The notes under the pieces were generated by a model that made no database searches, was not told the origin of the DNA, and saw only the letters and a list, made by a program, of their open reading frames with translations. 64,000 bases of DNA from Promicromonospora iranensis. Its GTDB lineage: Bacteria; Actinomycetota; Actinomycetes; Actinomycetales; Cellulomonadaceae. Location of the stretch: assembly GCF_028994805.1 (NCBI RefSeq), contig NZ_JAJQQP010000005.1, positions 186,001 through 250,000 of the forward strand, read 5' to 3'. Both the position numbers and the translations under genes were made by a program. Of this stretch, positions 1-8,391 are shown one piece after another. The first letter of the stretch is position 1. Each line of letters begins with the position of its first letter.

Positions 1-422
1 TCCGGCGGGTGGTCCAGCCGGATGCCCAGCTCCTCCAGCACGTCCGCGCTGCCCGACGACGACGACGCCGCCCGGTTGCCGTGCTTCACGACGCGCAGGC
101 CCGTGCCCGCGATGACCACCGACGCCATCGTGGAGATGTTCACGGTGTGCGCGCGGTCGCCGCCGGTGCCGACGATGTCGACGGAAGGGCCTGGCACGTC
201 GATACGGGTCGCGTGCCGCACCATGGACTCGGTCAGGCCGGCGAGCTCCTCGACGGTCTCGCCCTTGGCGCGCAGCGCCACGAGGAACCCGCCGAGCTGG
301 ACGGGGGAGACCTCGCCGGTCATCACCTGGTCCATCGCCCACGTGGCCTCGGCCTGGCTCAGGTCGGCCCCGGTGATCAGCCCGGCGAGCAGGCCGGACC
401 AGGTGGGTGCCTCGAGGTTCAC
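1..422 (-). CDS. trpD: Anthranilate phosphoribosyltransferase, N-terminal part (runs off the window)
   Basis: TrpD transfers the phosphoribosyl group of PRPP to anthranilate, the second step of tryptophan synthesis in the cytoplasm. About 140 N-terminal residues are visible on the minus strand; the rest lies beyond base 1. They show the helical N-terminal domain and then the PRPP-binding signature GTGGD followed by NIST and the KHGNRAASS stretch that are hallmarks of this family. I chose the GTG at 422-420 because it overlaps the TGA of the upstream receiver-domain gene in a GTGA arrangement, so the two are probably translationally coupled. An internal ATG 29 codons in is a less likely start. 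The trpD-ctaE neighbourhood is conserved in actinobacteria. Confidence 0.93.
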   Translation of the reverse strand, partial: MNLEAPTWSGLLAGLITGADLSQAEATWAMDQVMTGEVSPVQLGGFLVALRAKGETVEELAGLTESMVRHATRIDVPGPSVDIVGTGGDRAHTVNISTMASVVIAGTGLRVVKHGNRAASSSSGSADVLEELGIRLDHPP

Positions 423-856
423 GCGGAACCCGCCAGGAGCTTCGCGACTGCCTCCTGGACCTTGATGGCGTCGAGCGGGCGGGACACCACGCCGTCGGCC
501 AGGGACCAGGAGGCGAGCCAGGCGTCCTCGGGCCGTCCCGTGAGGATGAGCACCGGCGGGCACTCGTAGATCTCGTTCTTGAGCTGGCGGCACAGTCCCA
601 TGCCGCCGGTCTGGTCGGCCTCACCGTCGAGGACGAGCAGGTCCCACGTCTCGTTGTCGGCCTTGTCCACCACGGCTGCGGGGGTGGCGGCCTCGGTCCA
701 CTCGATGTCGGGCGCGCCTGCGTGCAGGCGGGGCCCGACGGCGAGTCGGACCTGCTCACGCACCGTGCGGTCGTCGCTGTACAGGAGGACTCGCGGGCTC
801 GACGTCGCCACACCGTCCGCACCTGCGCTGGTCACATCCGTCGTCATGCCGGTCAT
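419..856 (-). CDS. Stand-alone receiver-domain (response regulator-like) protein
   Basis: A 145-residue protein that is essentially one CheY-like receiver domain with a short N-terminal extension; no DNA-binding or enzymatic output domain follows. Visible features are the acidic pair in 'LYSDD', the probable phospho-acceptor Asp in 'LLVLDGE' and a 'LILTG' strand. Where canonical receivers have Lys-Pro after the last strand this one has Arg-Pro ('VSRPLD'), so it may be a pseudo-receiver. The gene overlaps trpD by four bases and runs divergently from ctaE. I start at ATG 856; a second ATG at 847 is possible. A longer upstream reading frame runs antisense to ctaE and is not believed. Its partner kinase is not in the window. 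Confidence 0.7.
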   Translation of the reverse strand: MTGMTTDVTSAGADGVATSSPRVLLYSDDRTVREQVRLAVGPRLHAGAPDIEWTEAATPAAVVDKADNETWDLLVLDGEADQTGGMGLCRQLKNEIYECPPVLILTGRPEDAWLASWSLADGVVSRPLDAIKVQEAVAKLLAGSA

Positions 857-1034
857 GCGTCGATCGTGGCACAGTCCTCGCCTCCACGGCAGATTTGTCC
901 GTGTGCTTTTGATGGCACTCTGTTCGATCGCGTCAGCAAGAGACGTCGCAGGTAGGGCGTTGGAAGGACTTTGTGAGATTCCACGCGAGCGTCGCTGCCG
1001 CTTCGGCGTTCGGGACGCTCCAACGTCGGCCATA

Positions 1035-1688
1035 ATGGCTGTCGTGTCGACCGCAACGGCTGCAGCCAACCCCACGCACCAGCACGTAACAGTCAATCGT
1101 CCGAACCCGGTCTCGGTCGGGACGATCGTCTGGCTCGCGAGTGAGCTCATGTTCTTCGCAGCGCTCTTCGCGATGTACTTCACGGTTCGGCAGACCATGC
1201 CGGCCGAGGAGTGGGCGCTGCAGGCGGACAAGCTGAACATCACCTTCTCGACGATCAACACGATCGTCCTGGTGCTGTCCTCGGTCACCTGCCAGGCGGC
1301 GGTGTTCAAGGCGGAGCAGTTCAAGCCGTCGCGTTCCGGCAAGCTGTACCAGGTCGGGTCCTGGGGCATGCACGAGTGGATGACGATGACCTACCTGATG
1401 GGCGCGTTCTTCATCGGCGGCCAGATCTTCGAGTACGCCGAGCTTGTCGGGCACGGCCTGACGATCTCGTCCAGCGCGTACGGCTCGGTCTTCTACCTGA
1501 CCACCGGCTTCCACGGTCTGCACGTGACCGGCGGTCTGATCGCATTCCTGTTCGTGCTCGGCCGCTCCTTCGCCGCCAAGCGGTTCGGTCACCACGAGGC
1601 CACCACCACGATCGTCACGTCCTACTACTGGCACTTCGTCGACGTGGTGTGGATCGCGCTGTTCGCGGTGATCTACCTGCTGCAGTGA
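1035..1688 (+). CDS. ctaE: Cytochrome c oxidase subunit III
   Basis: Membrane subunit III of the aa3-type cytochrome c oxidase, part of the actinobacterial bc1-aa3 respiratory supercomplex. The 217-residue protein has about five hydrophobic segments and the conserved family blocks '[17 protein letters not shown]' near the N-terminus, 'TTGFHGLHV' in the middle and '[14 protein letters not shown]' at the C-terminus. It is short compared with mitochondrial subunit III, as in other actinobacteria, which lack the first two helices. I chose ATG 1035 because it gives the family's normal N-terminus; a GTG three codons later is an alternative. The gene lies just before qcrCAB, the usual order. Confidence 0.95.
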   Translation: MAVVSTATAAANPTHQHVTVNRPNPVSVGTIVWLASELMFFAALFAMYFTVRQTMPAEEWALQADKLNITFSTINTIVLVLSSVTCQAAVFKAEQFKPSRSGKLYQVGSWGMHEWMTMTYLMGAFFIGGQIFEYAELVGHGLTISSSAYGSVFYLTTGFHGLHVTGGLIAFLFVLGRSFAAKRFGHHEATTTIVTSYYWHFVDVVWIALFAVIYLLQ

Positions 1689-1794
1689 CCTCGTAGCGCC
1701 GACGCCCCGGGCGTGTGTGCAACATGGCCACGTGCGGTGGCATAGGTTCAAGACAGAGAAGCTCAAACACTTAACTCGAGACGAGGACATTTTC

Positions 1795-2574
1795 GTGAAG
1801 GCACTCGCCGCCCGCAGGCACCACCGGATGGCTCCGGTCGTGCTCCTGCTGCTGGCGCTGCTGACCACGGGCGGCATCTATGCCGCCCTGGCTCCGAGCA
1901 CGGCTAAGGCCGAGACCGTCAGCACCGCGGACATCGAGACCGGTAAGAAGCTGTTCCAGGCCAACTGCGCGACGTGCCACGGCCCGAACGCTGAGGGCAC
2001 CGACGGCGTGCCGTCCCTGGTGGGCGTCGGCGCAGCCTCCGTCGACTTCCAGGTGTCGACCGGTCGTATGCCGATGCAGACGAACGGTCCGCAGGCGCTG
2101 GCCAAGCCTCCGCAGTTCAACGAGGAGCAGACCGCGGCCCTGGCCGGGTACGTCGCCTCGCTGGGCGCGGGTCCGGCGATCCCCACGGACGAGCAGGTGG
2201 ATGCCAGCCTGGGAGACCCCTCCAACGGCATGGCCCTGTTCCGCACCAACTGCGCCATGTGCCACAACGCCGTGGGCGCCGGCGGAGCGCTGTCGGAGGG
2301 CAAGTTCGCCCCCGCGCTGTGGGAGACGTCCGAGCGGAACATCTACCAGGCGATGCAGACCGGCCCGCAGTCGATGCCGGTCTTCAACGACGCGAACATC
2401 ACGCCGGACGAGAAGCGCGACATCGTCTCGTTCCTCGTCGAGCAGCGGGAGGGTTCTGCGGGCGGTAACGCGCTCGGCGCCCTCGGCCCCGTGTCCGAAG
2501 GCCTCTGGGCCTTCGTGATCGGCCTGGGCCTGCTCATCGGCGCCGCAGTGTGGATCGGAGCGAAGTCCTCGTGA
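1795..2574 (+). CDS. qcrC: Cytochrome bc1 complex diheme cytochrome c subunit
   Basis: Diheme c-type cytochrome that passes electrons from the Rieske protein to the aa3 oxidase in the bc1-aa3 supercomplex, replacing a soluble cytochrome c. The 259-residue protein has an N-terminal signal-anchor (about residues 13-33), two CxxCH heme-attachment motifs (CATCH at 58-62 and CAMCH at 153-157), candidate axial Met residues after each, and a C-terminal transmembrane helix around 237-255. GTG at 1795 is taken as the start because it follows a GAGG-like site and leaves the normal 'MKALAARRHHR' N-terminus; an upstream in-frame ATG at 1717 would add an unlikely polar extension. The stop overlaps the start of qcrA. 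Confidence 0.95.
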   Translation: MKALAARRHHRMAPVVLLLLALLTTGGIYAALAPSTAKAETVSTADIETGKKLFQANCATCHGPNAEGTDGVPSLVGVGAASVDFQVSTGRMPMQTNGPQALAKPPQFNEEQTAALAGYVASLGAGPAIPTDEQVDASLGDPSNGMALFRTNCAMCHNAVGAGGALSEGKFAPALWETSERNIYQAMQTGPQSMPVFNDANITPDEKRDIVSFLVEQREGSAGGNALGALGPVSEGLWAFVIGLGLLIGAAVWIGAKSS

Positions 2575-3641
2575 GCGAGAACCAGAACCCCCCGGCCGGT
2601 ACGTCCAAGGACGTGACGGCCGCCCCCGAGGCAGGCACCGCAGTCGGTCCGGCCGACCGGTTCCCCGACCCGGGTGTGCCGGAGCACAAGAAGCGCCTCA
2701 CCGACACGGACCCGCACGCGGCCAAGCGCGCCGAGCGGACCGTGACCATCCTGTTCGTCGCGTCCATCCTGGGCACGATCGGTTCGATCGTCGCCTACGT
2801 GATGGTCCCGCCGGACGGCACGACGTCGGGCGTCCGGCTGTCGACGCTGCTGCTCGGCCTCGGTCTCACGGTGTCGCTGCTCGGCATCGGTATCGCCGGC
2901 ATCCACTGGGCCAAGGCGCTCATGGGTGACCGCGAGTTCGTCCAGGAGCGGCACACGCTCGCGACGCAGGGCGAGGACCGCGAGACCGCGATCAAGGACC
3001 TAAACGAGGGCCTCGAGGACTCGGGCGTCGTCGGCCGCCGTGGTGTGCTCAAGGGCGCGTTCTTCGGTGCCCTGGCGCTCTTCCCGATCGCCATCGCCGT
3101 GCCGCTGATCGGCTCCGTGGGCGGCGACTGGAACATCTCCCAGTTCAAGCACACGATGTGGAAGCGCGGCATGCGCCTCGCGATCGACCCGTCGGGCCGG
3201 CCCATCAAGGCGTCCGACGTCACCGTGGGCTCGGTGTTCCACGTCGTCCCGGAGACGACCGAGGCGTACCGCGAGACGCACGACTGGATCACGGAGAAGT
3301 CCAAGGCCGTCGTCCTGATGGTGCGCCTCAACCCGGAGGACCTCCGGACCGACCAGTCCCCCGAGGGCGAGACCTGGTCGCACGAGGGCATCGTCGCCTA
3401 CTCGAAGATCTGCACGCACGTGGGCTGCCCGGTGGCGCTCTACGAGCAGCAGACCCACCACCTCCTGTGCCCCTGCCACCAGTCGACGTTCGACATCGCG
3501 GACAGCGCGAAGGTCGTCTTCGGCCCGGCCAACCGCCGGCTGCCGCAGCTGCCGATCACGGTCGACGACGAGGGCTACCTCGTGGCGCAGGACGACTTCG
3601 CCGAGCCCATCGGCCCGAGCTTCTGGGAGCGCCTGAAGTGA
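2571..3641 (+). CDS. qcrA: Cytochrome bc1 complex Rieske iron-sulfur subunit
   Basis: The [2Fe-2S] subunit of the bc1 complex, which takes electrons from menaquinol at QcrB. The 356-residue protein has three transmembrane segments (about 58-80, 91-114 and 163-182), the actinobacterial pattern, and then the Rieske domain. Cluster ligands are visible as CTHVGC (Cys281, His283) and CPCHQ (Cys300, His303), with the disulfide cysteines 286 and 302. The start is GTG 2571, whose bases overlap the TGA of qcrC (GTGA), and its own stop overlaps the GTG of qcrB in the same way, so the three genes are translationally coupled. Confidence 0.96.
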   Translation: MSENQNPPAGTSKDVTAAPEAGTAVGPADRFPDPGVPEHKKRLTDTDPHAAKRAERTVTILFVASILGTIGSIVAYVMVPPDGTTSGVRLSTLLLGLGLTVSLLGIGIAGIHWAKALMGDREFVQERHTLATQGEDRETAIKDLNEGLEDSGVVGRRGVLKGAFFGALALFPIAIAVPLIGSVGGDWNISQFKHTMWKRGMRLAIDPSGRPIKASDVTVGSVFHVVPETTEAYRETHDWITEKSKAVVLMVRLNPEDLRTDQSPEGETWSHEGIVAYSKICTHVGCPVALYEQQTHHLLCPCHQSTFDIADSAKVVFGPANRRLPQLPITVDDEGYLVAQDDFAEPIGPSFWERLK

Positions 3642-5350
3642 GCACCGCGACCCCCGACACCAAGCGCGAGGCACCGGCCACGCCGACGACGACCGTCGGC
3701 AAGGCCGCTGACTACCTGGACCAGCGCACCTCCATCGGCCTCGCCGTCAAGGAGTTCGCGCGCAAGGTCTTCCCGGACCACTGGTCCTTCATGCTGGGCG
3801 AGATCGCACTGTTCTCGTTCGTCGTGCTCATCGCGTCGGGCTTCTTCCTGACGATGTTCTTCGAGCCGTCCATGGCGCTCGAGACGTACGAGGGTGAGCA
3901 CCCGGCCAACATGCACGGTCAGCTCATGTCCGTCGCCTTCGCCTCGACCCTCGACATGTCGTTCGAGGTGCGCGGCGGTCTGCTCATGCGGCAGATCCAC
4001 CACTGGTCGGCCCTGATCTTCATGGCCTCGATCGTGGTGCACATGATGCGCGTGTTCTTCACCGGCGCGTTCCGCAAGCCGCGCGAGATCAACTGGATCG
4101 TCGGTCTCATCCTGATGATCCTGGGCCTGGCGGCCGGCTTCACCGGCTACTCGCTGCCCGACGACGTCCTGTCCGGCAACGGTCTGCGCATCACCGACGG
4201 CGTGGTCAAGTCGATCCCCGTGGTCGGCTCGTTCATGTCGTACATGATCTTCGGCGGCGAGTTCCCGGGGCACCACATCGTGCCCCGACTGTTCACGCTG
4301 CACATCTTCGTGATCCCGGGCATCCTGCTGGCCCTGATCGCGCTGCACCTGTTCCTCATGGTGCTGCAGAAGCACACGCAGTACCCGGGCGGGGGCCGTA
4401 CCGACAAGAACGTCGTGGGCTACCCGGCCATGCCGGTGTACGTGGCCAAGATGACGGGCAACTTCTTCATCGTGGCGGGTGTGCTGGCCCTGATGGGCGC
4501 CACGATGTCGATCAACAACGTGTGGAACTACGGGCCCTACGACCCGTCGCCCGTCACCGCGGGTGCCCAGCCGGACTGGTACATGCTGTTCCTGGAGGGA
4601 TCGCTGCGCCTGATGCCGGGGCCGGGCTGGGAGTGGGTCATCGGTGGGTTCACGCTGTCGATGAACGTCCTCATTCCCGCGGTCGTCGTCCCGGGCATCC
4701 TGTTCACGTTCCTCTTCGTCTACCCGTTCCTCGAGGCGCGCGTGACGAAGGACGACGAGGAGCACCACGTGCTGGACCGGCCCCGGAACAAGCCGGTGCG
4801 GACCGGCCTGGGTGTCGCATTCCTGACGGCGTTCATCATCCTGGCCCTTGCCGGGTCGAACGACCTCATCGCCACGCACTTCGCGCTGTCGATCAACGGG
4901 ATCACGTGGGTCTTCCGCGTACTGATCTTCGTGGGGCCGGTGTTCGCGTACTACATCACCAAGCGCATCTGCCTCGGGCTGCAGCGCAAGGACCGCGAGC
5001 TGGTGCTGCACGGCCACGAGTCGGGCCGCATCGTCCGCTTCGCGAACGGTGAGTACATCGAGGTCCACACTCCGCTCGACGAGCAGGAGCGCTGGCTGCG
5101 GGTCAACTACGAGGCGCCGGCTCCGCTGGAGATCGCTCCGAAGACCGACGCGCGTGGTGTCAAGCGCAAGGGCTACGCCTCCGACAAGCGGTGGCAGGGG
5201 CTGTCCCGGTTCTTCTACGAGGACCGCGTGGCCCCTGTCAGCCCGGCGGAGGTCGAGGCCGCGCACTCGCACGGCGAGCACGACCAGCTGAACGGGTCCG
5301 AGCGCCAGGCCGTCGAGGCCGGCGCAGGAACCACCTCGCGGGAGCACTGA
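3638..5350 (+). CDS. qcrB: Cytochrome bc1 complex cytochrome b subunit (copy 1)
   Basis: Cytochrome b of the menaquinol:cytochrome c reductase; it carries the two b hemes and the quinol sites. The 570-residue protein has the eight to nine hydrophobic helices of the family plus the long actinobacterial C-terminal cytoplasmic tail that ends in a His/Glu-rich stretch. Heme-ligand histidines are in 'QIHHWSALIF' and in the fourth-helix block 'TLHIFVIPG...IALHLF'. The start GTG 3638 overlaps the qcrA stop (GTGA). A second near-identical copy lies at 6361-8040 and shares a 188-base stretch without a single difference (4334-4521 here). Confidence 0.96.
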   Translation: MSTATPDTKREAPATPTTTVGKAADYLDQRTSIGLAVKEFARKVFPDHWSFMLGEIALFSFVVLIASGFFLTMFFEPSMALETYEGEHPANMHGQLMSVAFASTLDMSFEVRGGLLMRQIHHWSALIFMASIVVHMMRVFFTGAFRKPREINWIVGLILMILGLAAGFTGYSLPDDVLSGNGLRITDGVVKSIPVVGSFMSYMIFGGEFPGHHIVPRLFTLHIFVIPGILLALIALHLFLMVLQKHTQYPGGGRTDKNVVGYPAMPVYVAKMTGNFFIVAGVLALMGATMSINNVWNYGPYDPSPVTAGAQPDWYMLFLEGSLRLMPGPGWEWVIGGFTLSMNVLIPAVVVPGILFTFLFVYPFLEARVTKDDEEHHVLDRPRNKPVRTGLGVAFLTAFIILALAGSNDLIATHFALSINGITWVFRVLIFVGPVFAYYITKRICLGLQRKDRELVLHGHESGRIVRFANGEYIEVHTPLDEQERWLRVNYEAPAPLEIAPKTDARGVKRKGYASDKRWQGLSRFFYEDRVAPVSPAEVEAAHSHGEHDQLNGSERQAVEAGAGTTSREH

Positions 5351-5370
5351 GCGACCTGCGACCCCAAGCG

Positions 5371-5418
5371 ATGGCCTGTGTCTCCCGGTCCGCATCTGCG
5401 GCCGGGGACACGGGCCAT
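5371..5418 (+). terminator. Stem-loop after qcrB
   Basis: An inverted repeat just after the qcrCAB operon: ATGGCC at 5371 pairs with GGCCAT ending at 5418, with a few mismatches in the outer stem, and an inner CCGCA/TGCGG stem encloses the loop. No U-tract follows, as is common in actinobacteria. It lies between qcrB and sodA, so it probably ends or attenuates the respiratory operon transcript. Confidence 0.55.
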
Positions 5419-5515
5419 TGCCGTCCCGGCGGGCACCACACCGGCGCGCGACCAGGACGGCGTCTTCCCCCGTGCACCGTCCGGTGTGCGGACCGATCCT
5501 GGAGGTACCTCAGCA

Positions 5516-6145
5516 ATGGCTGTCTACACGCTCCCTGACCTGACCTACGACTACGCCGCGCTCGAGCCGCACATCTCGGGCAAGATCATGGAGCTGCACC
5601 ACTCCAAGCACCACGCGACGTACGTCAAGGGTGCGAACACTGCCCTGGAGCAGCTCGAGGAGGCCCGCGAGACGGGCAACCTGGCAAACGTCAACAAGAT
5701 CGAGAAGGACCTCGCGTTCAACCTCGGTGGTCACATCAACCACTCGATCTTCTGGACGAACATGGCGCCCGAGGCCGGCGGTGAGCCGACCGGCGACATC
5801 GCCGCCGCGATCGACGAGCACTTCGGCTCGTTCGAGAAGTTCAAGGCGCACTTCACCGCCGTCGCGGCCGGGGTCCAGGGTTCCGGCTGGGCCGTTCTGG
5901 CCTGGGACTCCATCGGCCAGAAGCTGGTCGTGGTCCAGCTGTTCGACCAGCAGGGCAACATCCCCTTCGCGCTCACCCCGGTCCTCATGCTGGACTGCTG
6001 GGAGCACGCCTACTACATCGACTACCTGAACGTGCGCCCGGACTACATCAAGGCCTGGTGGAACCTCGTGTCCTGGAGCAACGTCTCCGAGCGCCTGGGC
6101 CGGGCCAAGACGCAGACCGCGGGCCTCGTCGTCCCGTCGGTCTGA
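5516..6145 (+). CDS. sodA: Superoxide dismutase, Fe/Mn family
   Basis: Converts superoxide to oxygen and hydrogen peroxide. The 209-residue protein shows the whole Fe/Mn SOD pattern: the N-terminal metal-ligand helix 'MELHHSKHHATYV', the second ligand histidine in 'GGHINHSIFW', and the C-terminal 'LDCWEHAYYIDY' block with the ligand Asp and His. It has no signal peptide, so it is cytoplasmic. ATG 5516 follows GGAGG with good spacing. Its position is odd: it sits between two copies of qcrB, the subunit that is itself a possible superoxide source. The last codons and stop are repeated in tandem just downstream. Whether the metal is Mn or Fe cannot be read safely from the sequence. Confidence 0.96.
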   Translation: MAVYTLPDLTYDYAALEPHISGKIMELHHSKHHATYVKGANTALEQLEEARETGNLANVNKIEKDLAFNLGGHINHSIFWTNMAPEAGGEPTGDIAAAIDEHFGSFEKFKAHFTAVAAGVQGSGWAVLAWDSIGQKLVVVQLFDQQGNIPFALTPVLMLDCWEHAYYIDYLNVRPDYIKAWWNLVSWSNVSERLGRAKTQTAGLVVPSV

Positions 6146-6186
6146 CCGCCTGACGGTCTGACCGCCTGACGGTCTGACCGCCTGAT
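6139..6186. repeat. Three 16-bp tandem repeats across the sodA stop codon
   Basis: The unit ggtctgaccgcctgac occurs at 6139-6154 and 6155-6170, and a third time at 6171-6186 with one changed base at its end. The first unit contains the final Val codon and TGA stop of sodA, so the stop codon is effectively triplicated in one frame. It looks like a local slippage duplication. Confidence 0.85.
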
Positions 6187-6195
6187 CGTCGGACC

Positions 6196-6242
6196 AGATC
6201 CGGCGCACCCCGGGAGCGAACCTCCGGGAGTGCGCCGGATCT
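6196..6242 (+). terminator. Strong stem-loop after sodA
   Basis: AGATCCGGCGCAC (6196-6208) pairs perfectly with GTGCGCCGGATCT (6230-6242), and the inner bases add a further imperfect GC stem. There is no U-tract. It lies between sodA and the second qcrB and is the likely end of the sodA transcript. Confidence 0.65.
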
Positions 6243-6360
6243 GTCGTGTCACGGATCGTTCGGCTATCTCGTCGTCATCGGTGGAAAGCAGTGCCCGGTC
6301 GGTGTCTACTGGAGTTGCACCGATCGATGGGCGCGTATCTCCTACCTCAGGGGTGACGAC

Positions 6361-8040
6361 GTGGCAGAGCAGCAACGTCCTACCGGACTCGGCAAGGCCG
6401 CCGACTACCTGGACCAGCGCACCTCCATCGGCCTTGCCGTGAAGGAGTTCGCGCGCAAGGTGTTCCCGGACCACTGGTCCTTCATGCTGGGCGAGATCGC
6501 GCTGTTCTCGTTCGTCGTGCTCATCGCGTCGGGCTTCTTCCTGACGATGTTCTTCGAGCCGTCCATGGCGCTGGTGCGCTACGAGGGTGAGCACCCGGCG
6601 TCGATGCACGGCCAGCTCATGTCGGCGGCGTTCCACTCGACGGTGGACATGTCGTTCGAGGTGCGCGGCGGTCTGCTCATGCGGCAGATCCACCACTGGG
6701 CCGCCCTGATCTTCGTGGCCTCGATCGTGGTGCACATGTTCCGGGTCTTCTTCACCGGCGCGTTCCGCAAGCCCCGGGAGATCAACTGGCTGGTCGGCGC
6801 CGTCATGCTCGTCCTGGCGCTGGCGGCCGGCTTCACCGGCTACTCGCTGCCCGACGACGTCCTGAGCGGCAACGGCCTGCGCATCATCGACGGCGTCGTG
6901 AAGTCGATCCCGGTGATCGGCTCGTTCACGTCGTTCCTGGTCTTCGGTGGGGAGTTCCCGGGTGAGCACATCGTCCCGCGCCTGTTCACGCTGCACATCT
7001 TCGTGATCCCCGGCCTGCTGATCGCACTGATCGCGCTGCACCTGTTCCTCATGGTGCTGCAGAAGCACACGCAGTACCCGGGCGGGGGCCGTACCGACAA
7101 GAACGTCGTGGGCTACCCGGCCATGCCGGTGTACGTGGCCAAGATGACGGGCAACTTCTTCATCGTGGCGGGTGTGCTGGCCCTGATGGGCGCCACGATG
7201 TCGATCAACAACGTATGGAACTACGGGCCCTACGACCCGTCACCCGTCTCGGCGGGCACGCAGCCGGACTGGTACATCCTGTTCGTCGACGGCGCCCTGC
7301 GCCTCATGCCGGGGCCAGGCTGGGAGTGGGTCATCGGCGGTTACACGCTCAGCATGAACCTGCTGATCCCGGCCCTGATCGTGCCGGGCATCCTGTTCAC
7401 GCTGCTGTTCGGGTGGCCGTTCCTCGAGGCGAAGGTCACCGGTGACCACCGGGAGCACCACGTGCTGGACCGGCCGCGCAACCGCCCGGTGCGCACAGCG
7501 ATGGGTGTCGCACTGCTCGTCGCGTTCGTGGTCTGTGCCCTGGCGGCCACGAACGACCTGATCGCCACGCACTTCTCGCTCGACATCTTCGCGATCACGT
7601 GGGTGCTGCGCGTGCTGCTGTTCGTCGGGCCGGTCTTCGCGTTCTGGCTGACCAAGCGCGTCTGCCTCGGGCTGCAGCGCAAGGACCGGGAGCTGGTGCT
7701 GCACGGCCACGAGTCCGGCCGCATCGTCCGGTTCGCGAACGGTGAGTACGTCGAGGTGCACACTCCGCTGGACGAGGAGGAGCGCTGGCTGCGGGTCAAC
7801 TACGACTCGCCCGCGCCGCTGGAGATCACGCCCCTCACGGACGCACGCGGCGTGCGGCGCAAGGGCTACAGGTCCGACCGTCGCTGGCAGAAGGTGTCCC
7901 GGTTCTTCTACGAGGACCGCGTCTCGCCGGTCACGCCCGCAGAGCTCGAGGCGGCGCACTCGCACGGCCAGCACGACACGATCGAGGCGAAGGAGCCGAC
8001 CGGTGCCGGCTCCGTCGCCGGGCAGCGGCGTCGCCGCTAG
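6361..8040 (+). CDS. qcrB: Cytochrome bc1 complex cytochrome b subunit (copy 2)
   Basis: A full-length second cytochrome b of 559 residues, collinear with the first copy and very similar to it throughout, including both heme-ligand regions ('QIHHWAALIF' and 'TLHIFVIPG...IALHLF') and the long C-terminal tail. It differs mainly at the extreme N-terminus, in scattered membrane residues and near the C-terminus. There is no accompanying qcrA or qcrC, so it would have to assemble with the subunits of the upstream operon. Bases 7027-7214 are identical to 4334-4521. The GTG start at 6361 gives the N-terminus that matches copy 1 from 'GKAADYLDQRTS' onward. It stands alone after the sodA terminator, so it may have its own promoter in 6243-6360. 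Confidence 0.93.
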   Translation: MAEQQRPTGLGKAADYLDQRTSIGLAVKEFARKVFPDHWSFMLGEIALFSFVVLIASGFFLTMFFEPSMALVRYEGEHPASMHGQLMSAAFHSTVDMSFEVRGGLLMRQIHHWAALIFVASIVVHMFRVFFTGAFRKPREINWLVGAVMLVLALAAGFTGYSLPDDVLSGNGLRIIDGVVKSIPVIGSFTSFLVFGGEFPGEHIVPRLFTLHIFVIPGLLIALIALHLFLMVLQKHTQYPGGGRTDKNVVGYPAMPVYVAKMTGNFFIVAGVLALMGATMSINNVWNYGPYDPSPVSAGTQPDWYILFVDGALRLMPGPGWEWVIGGYTLSMNLLIPALIVPGILFTLLFGWPFLEAKVTGDHREHHVLDRPRNRPVRTAMGVALLVAFVVCALAATNDLIATHFSLDIFAITWVLRVLLFVGPVFAFWLTKRVCLGLQRKDRELVLHGHESGRIVRFANGEYVEVHTPLDEEERWLRVNYDSPAPLEITPLTDARGVRRKGYRSDRRWQKVSRFFYEDRVSPVTPAELEAAHSHGQHDTIEAKEPTGAGSVAGQRRRR

Positions 8041-8109
8041 GTGTGTGGGCCCCACCAAGCGAGCGGGGCCCACCTGGCCGGCTGTCGCCCGCGGTCGGGG
8101 GCGCGGTGC

Positions 8110-8391
8110 CTAGTCGTCGAGGCCCAGCGCGAACGCCTGCTCCAGGTCCGCCTTCGAGAAGGCCCGGAAGGCGATGAGGGTCTCGGTGTTCTGTACGCCG
8201 GGCACCTTGTTCACCGCGTCGGACACGACGCCGGCGAGCTGCTCGTGCTCGGGAACGCGCACGATGGCCACGAGGTCGGTCTTGCCGGTCACGGAGAAGA
8301 CTTCGCTCACTCCGTCGATGTTCGCGACCTCCTGCGCGACCTCGGGGATGCGGGACGTCTCGGCGTCGATGAGGACGATCGCGGTCAGCAT
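8110..8391 (-). CDS. Lrp/AsnC ligand-binding (RAM) domain protein
   Basis: A 93-residue protein that is only the C-terminal ligand-binding ('RAM') half of the Lrp/AsnC regulator family, with no helix-turn-helix. The beta-alpha-beta pattern starts with 'MLTAIVLIDAE' and includes 'VSEVFSVTGKTDLVAIVRV' and 'VPGVQNTETLIAF', typical of stand-alone RAM proteins in actinobacteria. It probably binds an amino acid and acts as an oligomeric sensor; what it regulates is unknown. Its ATG overlaps the stop of the upstream exonuclease gene by seven bases (ATGCTGA), so they are likely one transcript. Confidence 0.85.
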   Translation of the reverse strand: MLTAIVLIDAETSRIPEVAQEVANIDGVSEVFSVTGKTDLVAIVRVPEHEQLAGVVSDAVNKVPGVQNTETLIAFRAFSKADLEQAFALGLDD

